64,000 nucleotides of DNA from positions 1,500,634-1,564,633 of the forward strand of contig NZ_JH711481.1 of assembly GCF_000269805.1 (NCBI RefSeq), read 5' to 3'. Numbering within the stretch: the stretch's first letter is position 1; every line of letters starts with the position of its first letter. Shown in pieces: positions 16,142 to 23,956 of this stretch. Source of the DNA: Actinomyces massiliensis 4401292 (GTDB lineage: Bacteria > Actinomycetota > Actinomycetes > Actinomycetales > Actinomycetaceae). The notes below the pieces were generated by a model, which was not told the origin of the DNA, searched no databases, and worked only from the letters and a program-made list of their open reading frames with translations. The position numbers were made by a program, and so were the translations under genes.

Positions 16142-18670
16142 GTGCTATCGCCTCAGCCGACCCGGCCGCCCCAGCCGATCCAGCCAGCTCAACCGGCCCG
16201 GGATGAAGCCGACCACCTCGCCGTTGTGCGCAGGAGCGCACCCGAATCCATGGTGCTGCTCAGATCCGACGGCTCCTTCCCGCTTCGGGGGACCGGCGCT
16301 CTGGCCCTGTACGGCTCGGGCGCCCGCCGCACACTCAAGGGCGGCACCGGATCGGGCGACGTCAACTCCCGCCATGTCGTAACCATTGAGGAGGGACTGG
16401 AGAAAGCCGGCTTCACGCTGACCACCAAGGCGTGGCTGGACGCCTACGAGGTCCTCCACGAGCGGACCCGCGCCGATTTCATCGCCGATATCAAGGCCGG
16501 CGCCAAGGCCGCCGGCGTGCCCGCCGTCGTCCACGGCATGGGGGCCGTCATGCTCGAGCCCGAGCACGACCTCCCCCTCGGCGGCGAGGGCGCCGAGGGT
16601 GCCGGCGACGAGATCGCCGCGGTCTACGTGCTCGCCCGCGTCTCGGGCGAGGGCAGCGATCGGCGTCCCGAGCGCGGCGATGTCCTCCTCACCGATGCCG
16701 AGGTCCGCGACATCCTCGCTCTGAACGAGCGCTATGAGAAGTTCCTGCTGGTCCTCAACGTCGGCGGTGTCGTCGATCTGACCCCCGTCAAGGACGTCGG
16801 GAACATCCTCCTGCTCTCCCAGCTGGGCGCGGCCGTCGGCGACGCCTTCGCCGATGTGCTGCTCGGCCGGGCCTACCCCTCCGGCAGGCTCTCCACCACC
16901 TGGGCCGCCTGGGAGGACTACTCCGCCGTCGGCGATTTCGGCGACCCCGATGACACGCACTACCGCGAGGGCATCTACGTCGGCTACCGCTACTTCGACT
17001 CCACCGGTACGGCTCCGCTGCTCCCCTTCGGTTTCGGCCTGGGCTATACGAGCTTCGAGCTCGCCGAGCCGACCGTCACGATCGACGGATCGCGGGTGAT
17101 CGCCCGGGTTCGGGTCACCAACACCGGCGGGCGCGCCGGCAAGGAGGTCGTCCAGGTCTACGTCTCGGTCCCGCCCGGCCGGCTCGACCAGCCCTACCAG
17201 GCGCTCGCGGGCTTCGGGAAGTCCGCTGAGCTCGCCCCCGGCGAGCGCCAGGAGGTCGCCGTCGCCTTCGACCTGGCCGACCTCGCCTCCTATGACGAGG
17301 CCCGGGCCGCCACGGTCCTGGAGGCCGGCGACTACGTGGTGCGCGTGGGCGCCTCCAGCCGCGACACCGTTCCCGCCGCCGTCATCCGGCTCGCCCGCAC
17401 CGGGGTTGTCCGCGAGCTTCACGACGTCCTGGGCGACCCGGGCTTCACCGACTGGCGGCCGGCCGACCCGATCGCCGTCGAGGTGCCGGACGACGCGCCG
17501 CGCCTGACCGTCGAGGCCGCCGACCTGCGCCGGGCCGACCGATGCGAGCCGGTCGATCTGGCGGAGGCCCTGGAATTCGTCAAGGAGCTATCCGACGACG
17601 AGCTGTCCTACATCGTCCTGGGCGACTATCGGGAGGGGGCTGAATCGGCAGAATCCCAGTCGATCATCGGGGCGGCTTCCCAGACCCTGGTGGGTGCCGC
17701 CGGGCAGACCACGACCCGCTTCGCCGATCTGCCCAGCCTCATCATGCCCGACGGTCCGGCGGGCCTGCGCATCGCCCCCGAGGTCGGCGTCGACGACGAC
17801 GGCGTCTTCGCGCTGAGGTCGTCACTGCCGGCCGACTTCAACGAGCTCATGGACGATGAGGGCGAGAAGACGCTCGGGGCCATGGCGGCGATGCCCGACG
17901 GCTCGCGCATCCCGGAGCGCATCGTGGAGCAGTACACCACCGCCATCCCCATCGGCACCGCCGTCGCCCAGTCCTGGAATCCCGAGCTGGCGGAGTCTCT
18001 CGGCGATCTCGTGGCCACGGAGATGGACCGTTTCGGTGCGCACCTGTGGCTGGCCCCGGCCTTCAACCTGCACCGCTCGATCCTGTGCGGGCGCAACTTC
18101 GAGTACCTCTCGGAGGATCCGCTGCTGGCGGGGCGCATGGCCGCCGGAATCACCCGCGGCGTGCAGAAGCACCCGGGGCGCGGCGTGACCGTCAAGCACT
18201 TCGCCTTCAACAATCAGGAGACCAATCGGCTGAACTCGTGCAGCCGTGTCTCCAAGCGGGCCGCCCGCGACCTGTACCTGCGCAGCTTCGAGATCGTTAT
18301 CCGCCAGGCCCAGCCCCATGCGCTCATGACCTCCTACAACCTCCTCAACGGCGTCCACACCTCCGAGTCGGCCGAACTGCTGGAGAGTATTCTGCGCCAG
18401 GAGTGGGGGTTCGCGGGCCTGGTGATGACCGACTGGGTGGTCGACGGCATGACCCGCCCCGATTGCGCGTACCCGCGCGCTACGGCCGCTGCCACCATCA
18501 AGGCGGGCAACGAGTTGTTCATGCCCGGTTGCGAGGCCGATCGGCAGGATATTCTGGCTGCGCTGCGGGGAGGCGATGATCAGGTGCCGCTGAGCCGCTC
18601 CGAGCTCGAGAAGCAGGCTGCGCGCGTCGTGCGCATGGCTCGGGCGCTCGGCGCTCGCCGCTCGTCGTGA
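16142..18670 (+). CDS. Glycoside hydrolase family 3 (beta-glucosidase type) with permuted domains
   Basis: 842 residues from the GTG at 16142 (GAAGGAGCTCCAC in front). The order of parts is reversed from most GH3 enzymes. First comes the alpha/beta sandwich domain (about 20-310), with SGEGSDR holding the probable acid/base Glu170. A fibronectin III-like domain follows (about 320-410, GGRAGKEVVQVYVS). The TIM-barrel domain comes last (about 530-840), with KHFAFNNQE and the nucleophile Asp764 in VMTDW. No signal peptide is seen, so it should act on imported oligosaccharides or glycosides in the cytoplasm. The exact sugar is not predictable. Confidence 0.9.
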   Translation: MLSPQPTRPPQPIQPAQPARDEADHLAVVRRSAPESMVLLRSDGSFPLRGTGALALYGSGARRTLKGGTGSGDVNSRHVVTIEEGLEKAGFTLTTKAWLDAYEVLHERTRADFIADIKAGAKAAGVPAVVHGMGAVMLEPEHDLPLGGEGAEGAGDEIAAVYVLARVSGEGSDRRPERGDVLLTDAEVRDILALNERYEKFLLVLNVGGVVDLTPVKDVGNILLLSQLGAAVGDAFADVLLGRAYPSGRLSTTWAAWEDYSAVGDFGDPDDTHYREGIYVGYRYFDSTGTAPLLPFGFGLGYTSFELAEPTVTIDGSRVIARVRVTNTGGRAGKEVVQVYVSVPPGRLDQPYQALAGFGKSAELAPGERQEVAVAFDLADLASYDEARAATVLEAGDYVVRVGASSRDTVPAAVIRLARTGVVRELHDVLGDPGFTDWRPADPIAVEVPDDAPRLTVEAADLRRADRCEPVDLAEALEFVKELSDDELSYIVLGDYREGAESAESQSIIGAASQTLVGAAGQTTTRFADLPSLIMPDGPAGLRIAPEVGVDDDGVFALRSSLPADFNELMDDEGEKTLGAMAAMPDGSRIPERIVEQYTTAIPIGTAVAQSWNPELAESLGDLVATEMDRFGAHLWLAPAFNLHRSILCGRNFEYLSEDPLLAGRMAAGITRGVQKHPGRGVTVKHFAFNNQETNRLNSCSRVSKRAARDLYLRSFEIVIRQAQPHALMTSYNLLNGVHTSESAELLESILRQEWGFAGLVMTDWVVDGMTRPDCAYPRATAAATIKAGNELFMPGCEADRQDILAALRGGDDQVPLSRSELEKQAARVVRMARALGARRSS

Positions 18671-18694
18671 GCCGGTCGTCGGAGAAAGAGACTG

Positions 18695-18724
18695 AGGAGA
18701 TTGCAAGGAGATTGCGAGGAGATT
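18695..18724 (+). promoter_or_regulatory. Three tandem Shine-Dalgarno-like AGGAGATT boxes
   Basis: AGGAGATT occurs at 18695-18702, 18706-18713 and 18717-18724, each 11 bases apart; the last one is 2 bases before the ATG at 18727. They lie between the GH3 stop and the CMD gene. They probably arose by local duplication and support the 18727 start. Confidence 0.75.
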
Positions 18725-18726
18725 CC

Positions 18727-19497
18727 ATGGCCCTGACCCCGCAGGCGCGCCGGACCTACACCCGACTGTTCGGCGTCGAGCCGACGCCCCACCCCACCGA
18801 CCCCGAGCTCTACGAGATCCTCCAGAACCAGATCTTCGGGGAGGTCTTCGCCACCGGAGTCCTCACCGACGTCGAGCGCGAGCTGCTCACCGTGACCGTG
18901 CTGGCCACCATGCAGACGCTCCCGCAACTCGCGGCTCACGTCAGGGGCGCCCTGAGCGCGGGCGCCACGCCGCTGCAGGTGCGCGAGGCGATCTACCAGT
19001 GCGCGCCGTACATCGGCTACCCCAAGACGCTCAACGCCGCCGCCACCGCCGCCGAGGTCCTGGCGTCCGCCGGCGTCGATCTGCCCCTGCCCGAGGCCGC
19101 CACCGTCGCCTATGAGGACCGGGCCGCGGCGGGCCGCGCCATCCAGGAGCCGCTGTACGGCGACGAGGTCGAGCAGGTCTTCTCCGCGCTGCCCGAGCCC
19201 TTCAACCGGGTCGTCCCGCAGCTGCTGACTGCGGGCGCCTTCGGCGAGTTCGAGACCCGCGGTGGCCTCGACGTCGCCATGCGCGAGCTCATCTCCCTGG
19301 TCGCGATCGCCGCCCTCGGAGCGGCCGCCCAGATGCGGCCCCATGTCGCGGGTGCGATCCGGGCGGGCAACAGCAGGCAGAAGGTCGCCGCGGCACTCGT
19401 GCAGGTCCTGCCCTACATCGGCGGCCCTTACGCCCTGTCGGGTCTGGTCCTAGTGGCGACCTACGACGAGAACGACTCCTCGGAGGCGTACCGCTGA
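18727..19497 (+). CDS. Carboxymuconolactone decarboxylase family protein, two CMD domains
   Basis: 256 residues from the ATG at 18727; a GTG at 18667 overlapping the GH3 stop is possible but lacks a ribosome site. Two CMD-like helical repeats are visible: RELLTVTVLATMQTLPQLAAH with QCAPYIGYPK, and RELISLVAIAALGAAAQMRPH with QVLPYIGGPY. Neither has the CxxC of AhpD peroxidases, so a peroxidase role is unlikely. It follows the GH3 gene closely and may be co-transcribed. The actual reaction is unknown. Confidence 0.85.
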   Translation: MALTPQARRTYTRLFGVEPTPHPTDPELYEILQNQIFGEVFATGVLTDVERELLTVTVLATMQTLPQLAAHVRGALSAGATPLQVREAIYQCAPYIGYPKTLNAAATAAEVLASAGVDLPLPEAATVAYEDRAAAGRAIQEPLYGDEVEQVFSALPEPFNRVVPQLLTAGAFGEFETRGGLDVAMRELISLVAIAALGAAAQMRPHVAGAIRAGNSRQKVAAALVQVLPYIGGPYALSGLVLVATYDENDSSEAYR

Positions 19498-19540
19498 GCG
19501 CCTGATCGCTCGAGCGCGTGAGCCCTCCGACGCGCGCCGA

Positions 19541-20104
19541 CTACTCGAAGGCTCCGAGCTCGGGATGGTCGGGGGCGGTGAGCCAGGCGGTGTAGGCCTG
19601 AGCCCGTTCGGCTAGCTCCTCGTCGGTCAAGTCCATGGTGCCGGCAGTGATGAAGGGCGTGATGAAGCGGGTGCCGATCAGGCCGCTCGTCGCCTGGAAG
19701 GGGCGCAGCAGCTCATGCGGCCCGTAGTGGACCGAACCCGTATGCGTGTAACTCTCGGCTGAGCCGCCCGATGAGACGGCCAGGGCCAGCTCCTTGCCGT
19801 GCAGGGCGGTGCCGGTGGGCCCGTATGCCCAGCCGTAGGCGAGGACGTCGTCCTCCCACTGCTTGAGAAGAGCGGGTGAGGAGTACCAGTACATGGGGAA
19901 CTGAAGGATGATGCGGTCGCAGGCCTCCAGTACGGCGTGCTCGGCGGCGACGTCGATGCGGAAATCCGGGTAGAGCCCGTACATGTCGCGCACCTCGAGA
20001 GGGCGCTCGGGGGTCCCGGCGCGGCGGGCCGCCTGCGCGAGGCGCGCGTTGACGCGGGAGGCGTCCAGGTGAGGGTGGAACAGGAGGACGGCGGTGGTCG
20101 TCAT
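19541..20104 (-). CDS. NAD(P)H dehydrogenase (quinone)/KefF-MdaB-like flavoprotein
   Basis: 187 residues from the ATG at 20104 with GAAGGAGCC upstream. It has the flavodoxin-like fold of the NQO family: LLFHPHLDASRVN at the first strand, LQFPMYWYSSPALLKQW for FMN binding (about 69-86), and SSGGSAESY later. Such enzymes reduce quinones or nitro compounds by two electrons with NAD(P)H, in the cytoplasm. It is convergent with the CMD gene. Upstream lies a ~560-bp intergenic region with a hairpin and an 8-unit 22-bp array. Confidence 0.85.
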   Translation of the reverse strand: MTTTAVLLFHPHLDASRVNARLAQAARRAGTPERPLEVRDMYGLYPDFRIDVAAEHAVLEACDRIILQFPMYWYSSPALLKQWEDDVLAYGWAYGPTGTALHGKELALAVSSGGSAESYTHTGSVHYGPHELLRPFQATSGLIGTRFITPFITAGTMDLTDEELAERAQAYTAWLTAPDHPELGAFE

Positions 20105-20259
20105 GAGGCTCCTTCGAGATTTGAAATCAGGCCGCCTAACAGTGCGAGCCTACGCCCGGCCCCTGCCCGGCATCCGCGTGCGAGTGGGCGAATCGGACGG
20201 GTGAGACCCGCTGGGCCCCGGCGTCGACGACGGTTTGCCGCATGTACTGAGCTTTCTCC

Positions 20260-20290
20260 CATCCTTCTGAGCCCTACCACCAGAAGGATG
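20260..20290. repeat. Hairpin in the flavoprotein-methyltransferase intergenic region
   Basis: CATCCTTCTG at 20260-20269 and CAGAAGGATG at 20281-20290, an 11-nt loop between them. It lies 155 bp upstream of the flavoprotein gene and 93 bp before array 4. Role unknown. Confidence 0.6.
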
Positions 20291-20382
20291 AGAAGAACCT
20301 CCGTTCACATCGCAAAGGTACGTTCGAGTTCCGTGATAGCCGCACCGTCGGTCTCTACTACCGGCATGCGAGGACCTGCCGG

Positions 20383-20558
20383 ACCGATCTCGGTGCGGGT
20401 TGCGACCGATCTCGATGCGGAACTGGACCGATTTCGAGCCGGAGTGCGACCGATCTCGATGCGGAGTGCGACCGATCTCGGCGCGGAACTGGACCGATCT
20501 CGATGCGGAACTGGACCGATCTCGGTGCGGGTTGCGACCGATCTCGATGCCTCGGGTG
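20383..20558 (+). repeat. 22-bp repeat array 4 (8 units)
   Basis: Units at 20383, 20405, 20427 (ACCGATTTCG), 20449, 20471, 20493, 20515 and 20537, exactly 22 bp apart. This is the only array that sits upstream of genes on both sides (divergent flavoprotein and methyltransferase). The last unit ends in ATGCCTCGG rather than GGCGAA. The rest of the 20,105-20,668 gap shows only the hairpin at 20260. Confidence 0.93.
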
Positions 20559-20668
20559 ATGCTGACGGCCCTGGAGATTTCTGCGGCCGGCGGAGCATGA
20601 TGCTGATCATGACTGCGACGACTGCGACTAATGCGACGAGTGCAGAGAGCACTAGGAGCGCGAGGAGC

Positions 20669-21502
20669 ATGAAGAGCGCTGCGGGTCGAGCCGTGAGCGC
20701 CGGTGAGCGGGTGGACCTGACCGGCGTCAGCGAGACGATGCTGCTCCCGCTGCACGCCAGGGCCGAGCACACCCTGTCCGCCCGCCCGCGCTTCGAGGAC
20801 TGGACCGCCGTCGATCTCGTCTCCCGACTCGACTACGACTTCTCGGAGGCGGCGCGCGATCGCCTCATGTCCGGCGGCGTGGTCATGCGCACCCTCACGT
20901 TCGACTCCCTGGTCTCCGGATTCATCTCGACCCACCCCGAGACCACCGTGGTCAACATCGCCTGCGGCCTGGATACGCGTCTCCATCGCCTCGATAATGG
21001 CCGCCTCACCTGGTACGACCTCGACCTCCCCGACGTCATCGACCTGCGCCGGCAGCTGCTGGGGGAGGGCGAGCGCCGGCATATGATCGCCGCCTCCGCC
21101 CTCGACCCGGACTGGCCCGAACAGGTGAGGGCGGCCGGCGATGTCCTGGTGATCATCGAGGGACTGACCATGTACCTGACCCAGGATGAGGTGGCCGCCC
21201 TGATGGACCTGATCGCCACGCGCCTCCCGGGGGCGACGGTTCTGATCGAGGTCATGCCGCATTTCTTCCAGCAATACGGGCGAGAGCGATCGGTGGCGGC
21301 TACCGGTGCCCGTTTCACCTATGGATGCTCGGGCGCCGAGGAGTTCTGCAGCACCGTTGCCCCGGGCTGGAGGGCTCTCCACGACGTCACCTTCGGTGAG
21401 ACCATCGCGCGCCTGCGCCCCTGGCTGTCGCCGATGATGCGGCTCCCGATGGTGAACAGGCTGTCCGAGCGCGTACTGGTTCTGCGGGCGCCGCGCCGGT
21501 GA
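20669..21502 (+). CDS. SAM-dependent methyltransferase of the PPM/LCM (TcmP-like) family
   Basis: 277 residues if the ATG at 20669 is used (AGGAG 10 bases upstream); ATG at 20597 or 20600 would add a Thr/Ala/Ser-rich leader. VVNIACGLDTRLHRL is motif I of the leucine carboxyl methyltransferase family, followed by WYDLDLPDVIDLRRQLL, and GLTMYL at motif post I-III. Family members O-methylate small molecules or carboxylates; the substrate is unknown. The next gene (ogt) starts within its stop codon region (GTGA), so they form an operon. The stretch 20,606-20,660 is a degenerate CTGCGA-rich tract. Confidence 0.82.
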   Translation: MKSAAGRAVSAGERVDLTGVSETMLLPLHARAEHTLSARPRFEDWTAVDLVSRLDYDFSEAARDRLMSGGVVMRTLTFDSLVSGFISTHPETTVVNIACGLDTRLHRLDNGRLTWYDLDLPDVIDLRRQLLGEGERRHMIAASALDPDWPEQVRAAGDVLVIIEGLTMYLTQDEVAALMDLIATRLPGATVLIEVMPHFFQQYGRERSVAATGARFTYGCSGAEEFCSTVAPGWRALHDVTFGETIARLRPWLSPMMRLPMVNRLSERVLVLRAPRR

Positions 21503-22131
21503 CGAGCCGCGGCGCGCAGGACGACGGCGCGATGCTCTGGAAGACTGCTCTCATGCGCCGCACCACTATGTTCGCCTATGACTCGCCGCTGGGGTCGATG
21601 ACGCTGGCCGCCGAGGACGGCGAGGGCCTGCCCGCAGGCGGCGCGCTCATCGGAGTGTGGTTCGACGGACAGCGCCGCGATCGGGCCGGGCTGGACGACG
21701 GCGCCGTAATCGCCGAGCCCGGGAGCGATGACGAGCTGACCGTCCTGAAGCGGGCTCGGGCATGGCTCGACCGGTATTTCGCCGGTGAGGAACCGGCGCA
21801 CACGCTCGCGCTCGCCGCCCGGGGCACCGACTTCCAGCAGCGCGTATGGGCGCAGCTGCGCACTATTCCGTACGGAAGTACCCGTACCTACGGGCAGATC
21901 GCCGACGCTGTCGAGGCGCAGACCGGTCACCGCTGCTCGGCCCGCGCTGTTGGGGGCGCCGTGGGGCGCAACCCGATCGGAATCATCGTTCCCTGCCACC
22001 GGGTGGTGGGCGCGGACGGGTCGCTGACCGGCTACGCGGCCGGCACCGACCGCAAAACCCGGCTGCTGCGCCTGGAGGGAGTCCGTCTGCCCGATCTCGG
22101 TGTCGACCAGGATGGCCTGCCGGGGTTGTGA
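21499..22131 (+). CDS. ogt: Methylated-DNA--protein-cysteine S-methyltransferase
   Basis: 210 residues from the GTG at 21499, which overlaps the preceding stop; the ATG at 21553 has a better ribosome site (GGAAGA) and may be the true start. The methyl acceptor is the Cys in the IVPCHRVV motif (Cys166 from the long start), preceded by the recognition helix with RAVGGAVGRNP. It repairs O6-alkylguanine in DNA by an irreversible transfer to itself. An N-terminal Ogt-type domain is present. The terminal ~20 residues are variable. Confidence 0.93.
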   Translation: MTSRGAQDDGAMLWKTALMRRTTMFAYDSPLGSMTLAAEDGEGLPAGGALIGVWFDGQRRDRAGLDDGAVIAEPGSDDELTVLKRARAWLDRYFAGEEPAHTLALAARGTDFQQRVWAQLRTIPYGSTRTYGQIADAVEAQTGHRCSARAVGGAVGRNPIGIIVPCHRVVGADGSLTGYAAGTDRKTRLLRLEGVRLPDLGVDQDGLPGL

Positions 22132-22189
22132 GCCGGCTGCGGGCCGGCCGCGAACCGGCTGCGGGCCAGCTGCGAGCCAAGGCAGTGCC

Positions 22190-22257
22190 GCGCCACTTCG
22201 CCGAGATCGGTCGTATTCCGCCTCGAGATCGGTTCAGTTCCGCATCGAAATCGGTTC
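22190..22257 (-). repeat. 22-bp repeat array 5 (3 units)
   Basis: On the minus strand, units begin at 22255 (core ACCGATTTCG), 22233 and 22211, 22 bp apart. The last unit ends in GGCGAAG, the same terminal motif as arrays 1-3. It lies ~60 bp after the ogt stop. Confidence 0.9.
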
Positions 22258-22412
22258 AGGAGACCGGCGGAGCAGGAGCTGCGGTCGCGTTGACGAGGTG
22301 TGAAAGGGCTTTTGGGGAAGGTCGCGCATGGGAGAGGAGGAGCTTCGCTGGGGCGAGTGCAGTTTTCCGCGTGGTTCCGCGATTCCCGGGCATCAGCCAA
22401 GACAGGCTGACA

Positions 22413-22543
22413 TGCTCCCATGTGCACAGACCCCTCTATGTGCACATGGGAGCACATCGCTCGATCGTGAGGACGCGGATAGATTGGCGGGATTACAACG
22501 AAAACTTGTCTTCGCTCTGTTGGGTGGCCCCTCTCCCATGTGC
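22413..22543 (+). ncRNA. Structured element copy A: hairpin plus third complementary strand
   Basis: A perfect 16-bp stem (22413-22428 and 22439-22454, CTCCCATGTGCACA core) closes a 10-nt loop GACCCCTCTA. After 78 nt with CGGATA and CAACGAAAAC comes a third strand CTCCCATGTGC at 22533-22543, identical to strand one. Strand two can pair with one or three. Copy B at 53069-53197 (minus strand) has the same plan. An extra GCGCATGGGAG at 22324-22334 precedes this copy only. Whether it is transcribed is unknown; the orientation is chosen so that the two copies align. Confidence 0.5.
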
Positions 22544-22872
22544 GGATCGCCTCCGGGCCTGCCTCACCCTGCCCCTGGGCAGGGGGTAGCCGAGGCTGAT
22601 GCACATGCATGTGCTCGGTCGATCCGACGCCTCCCGGCACGGTCGACGGCGCATCCTCGGTCCAGGGGCTGATCCGGTAACGGGGCAGTCCGCCCGGTGG
22701 GGGCTTACCCGAGTGGAAGCGCCCAGCTTGGGGAGGCCGGGCGCGACCCGTTCGCCTGCGGTGACGCGTACTGCCTATCCCTCGCTATCTCTCGTGCGCT
22801 CGCGCCTTGGCGCTGCTCGGGTGTTGGGGTGATGGGGGCTTCGCGTTCTCTGCACATCAAGGCAAGCCCCTA

Positions 22873-22902
22873 TTGTTCTTGTAATAAAGGGGGGAGTAGA
22901 TT
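22873..22902 (+). promoter_or_regulatory. hicA promoter
   Basis: TTGTTC (22873-22878), an 18-bp spacer and TAGATT (22897-22902). The ATG of hicA is 7 bases after the -10 box, so the transcript is probably leaderless. The region is markedly AT-rich compared with its surroundings. Confidence 0.5.
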
Positions 22903-22909
22903 ATCTTTG

Positions 22910-23119
22910 ATGAAGCCTCAGAAGACGCGGGACGTGCTCAGATATCTCAAGAGCATCGGTTGGGTGCGCTTGCGTGGCGGGCAGGGCAGTCACGAGATCT
23001 GGGGGCTGCCTGATGGCTCGATCAGAGCCGTGATCCCGGCCGGGCATCGCGAGATCTCGGCCGGGGTGCTGATGCAGCTCAAGCGAGCGGGCGTGGATGT
23101 GCCCACGCAGTGGCAGTGA
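22910..23119 (+). CDS. hicA: HicA-type mRNA interferase toxin
   Basis: 69 residues, the usual HicA length, with a double-stranded-RNA-binding-like fold. Family hallmarks are the GSHEIW motif (His28 catalytic) and IPAGHREISAGVLMQLKRAG at the C-terminus. HicA toxins cleave mRNA independently of codon frame and are held inactive by HicB. The ATG at 22910 appears leaderless. The antitoxin follows 14 bases after its stop, in the usual toxin-first order. The lower GC content of its promoter suggests the module was acquired. Confidence 0.88.
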   Translation: MKPQKTRDVLRYLKSIGWVRLRGGQGSHEIWGLPDGSIRAVIPAGHREISAGVLMQLKRAGVDVPTQWQ

Positions 23120-23133
23120 GGAAGGAGAACGTT

Positions 23134-23520
23134 ATGGGCGTGCGAACTTATGAGGTCGTCGTCGAGCGAGAGGGAAGGTGGTGGGTGTTCGAGATTCCCG
23201 AGCTGGGCATCGGGGGTCAGGCGCGCAGTCTCGCCGAGGTCGACGACGAGGCGCAGGGTGTGGTGGCCATGTGGCTCGACGCCGATCCCGCCACTATCGC
23301 TGTTCACGTCACCGTCAAGGCCGCCGAGCACGCCCTTGCCGAATGGCGGGCCGCCGGGCGTGATGAGGAGGAGGCCAGGAAGGCCCAGGCCGGCGCGGCG
23401 GCACGCCGTCGGGGTGTGGTGCTCGAGCTGCGCAAGCAGCGCTACAGCGCCGCCGATGTCGGGCGCGTGCTGGGCATCAGCAAGCAGCGCGTCTACCAGT
23501 TGGAGAAAGCCGACGCCTGA
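23134..23520 (+). CDS. hicB: HicB-type antitoxin
   Basis: 128 residues from the ATG at 23134 (AAGGAG 7 bases upstream). The N-terminal ~65 residues are the partly degraded RNase H-like HicB fold (YEVVVEREGRWWVFEIPELGIGG with SLAEVDDEA). A charged Ala/Glu/Arg-rich helix and a C-terminal helix-turn-helix (AADVGRVLGISKQRVYQLEK) follow. It should bind HicA and repress the operon. The usual strong Asp/Glu cluster of HicB is kept. Confidence 0.85.
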   Translation: MGVRTYEVVVEREGRWWVFEIPELGIGGQARSLAEVDDEAQGVVAMWLDADPATIAVHVTVKAAEHALAEWRAAGRDEEEARKAQAGAAARRRGVVLELRKQRYSAADVGRVLGISKQRVYQLEKADA

Positions 23521-23551
23521 GTCCGGATCATCCAGGAAAGGGCAGATCGTC

Positions 23552-23956
23552 ATGTCACCCCGCACTGCTCAACTCCCGGCAGCGGGCGAATTCCTCACTC
23601 GTGAGTTCAGCACATCGGTTGCCGCCGTCGGTGGTCCGGGCGGATCGGACCCGCTGGGCTCGCAGGTTCACTCGCTGGTCTATGTGCCCCGCGACGCCGC
23701 CGCCGGACGAGTGCGTGCGCCCCTGGTGGTGTGCTGTCACGGCTTGGGGGAGTCGGGGCTGCGGGTGGCGGGAATCGCGCAGCGGTTCGCGACGGCCGGG
23801 GCGGTTGCCGTCGTCCCCTCCTTCCGCGGGGGCGGGTCGCCCACCGCGGGGTCCATGACCGGCATGTCCGTGCTCACCGAGATGACCGACACCGCTCCCG
23901 TTCTGGCCCGCCTCGCCTTCCGGGGCACGGCGAATGCCATTGCGACAGAGCCGTAG
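23552..23956 (+). pseudogene. Truncated duplicate of the alpha/beta hydrolase gene
   Basis: 134 codons from the ATG at 23552. Bases 23582-23881 align without gaps to 25-kb gene bases 24728-25027 (offset 1146), with only scattered differences. After 23881 the sequence switches to DNA of the Doc cassette, giving an unrelated 24-residue tail. The copy keeps the HGLGESG oxyanion region but lacks the nucleophile GRSQGG, Asp and His, so it cannot be an active hydrolase. Confidence 0.88.
23582..23881 (+). repeat. 300-bp direct repeat, left copy
   Basis: Left member of a direct repeat whose other member is 24728-25027. The pair encloses the Doc toxin-antitoxin module. The first half differs more than the second half; 23,690-23,865 is nearly identical in both copies. 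Confidence 0.92.

Larger units (their letters stand above)
22132..22909. other. 778-bp non-coding region with array 5 and structured element copy A
   Basis: Open frames here have no GC3 bias and break the repeats, so I do not call genes. Contents in order: a GC-rich direct-repeat stretch after ogt (CGGGCC/GAACCGGCTGC, 22,134-22,170), 22-bp array 5, the bistable structured element at 22413-22543, a short GC hairpin at 22567-22584 (CCCTGCCC/GGGCAGGG), and the hicA promoter at the right end. Confidence 0.6.

Noticed and set aside
20383-20558. The 22-bp repeats as a CRISPR array
   Set aside because: Units abut with no unique spacers, the variable part is only a few bases and recurs between units, and no cas genes are present.
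22246-22672. Open frames over structured element A
   Set aside because: Low GC3, no ribosome site, no protein similarity that I recognise, and they overlap the inverted repeat.
22640-22860. GC-rich stretch before hicA as a tRNA or riboswitch
   Set aside because: I could not fold a cloverleaf or match any known aptamer; only short GC hairpins are seen.
23552-23956. The short hydrolase copy as a functional gene
   Set aside because: It lacks the catalytic Ser, Asp and His and ends in unrelated sequence from the Doc cassette.
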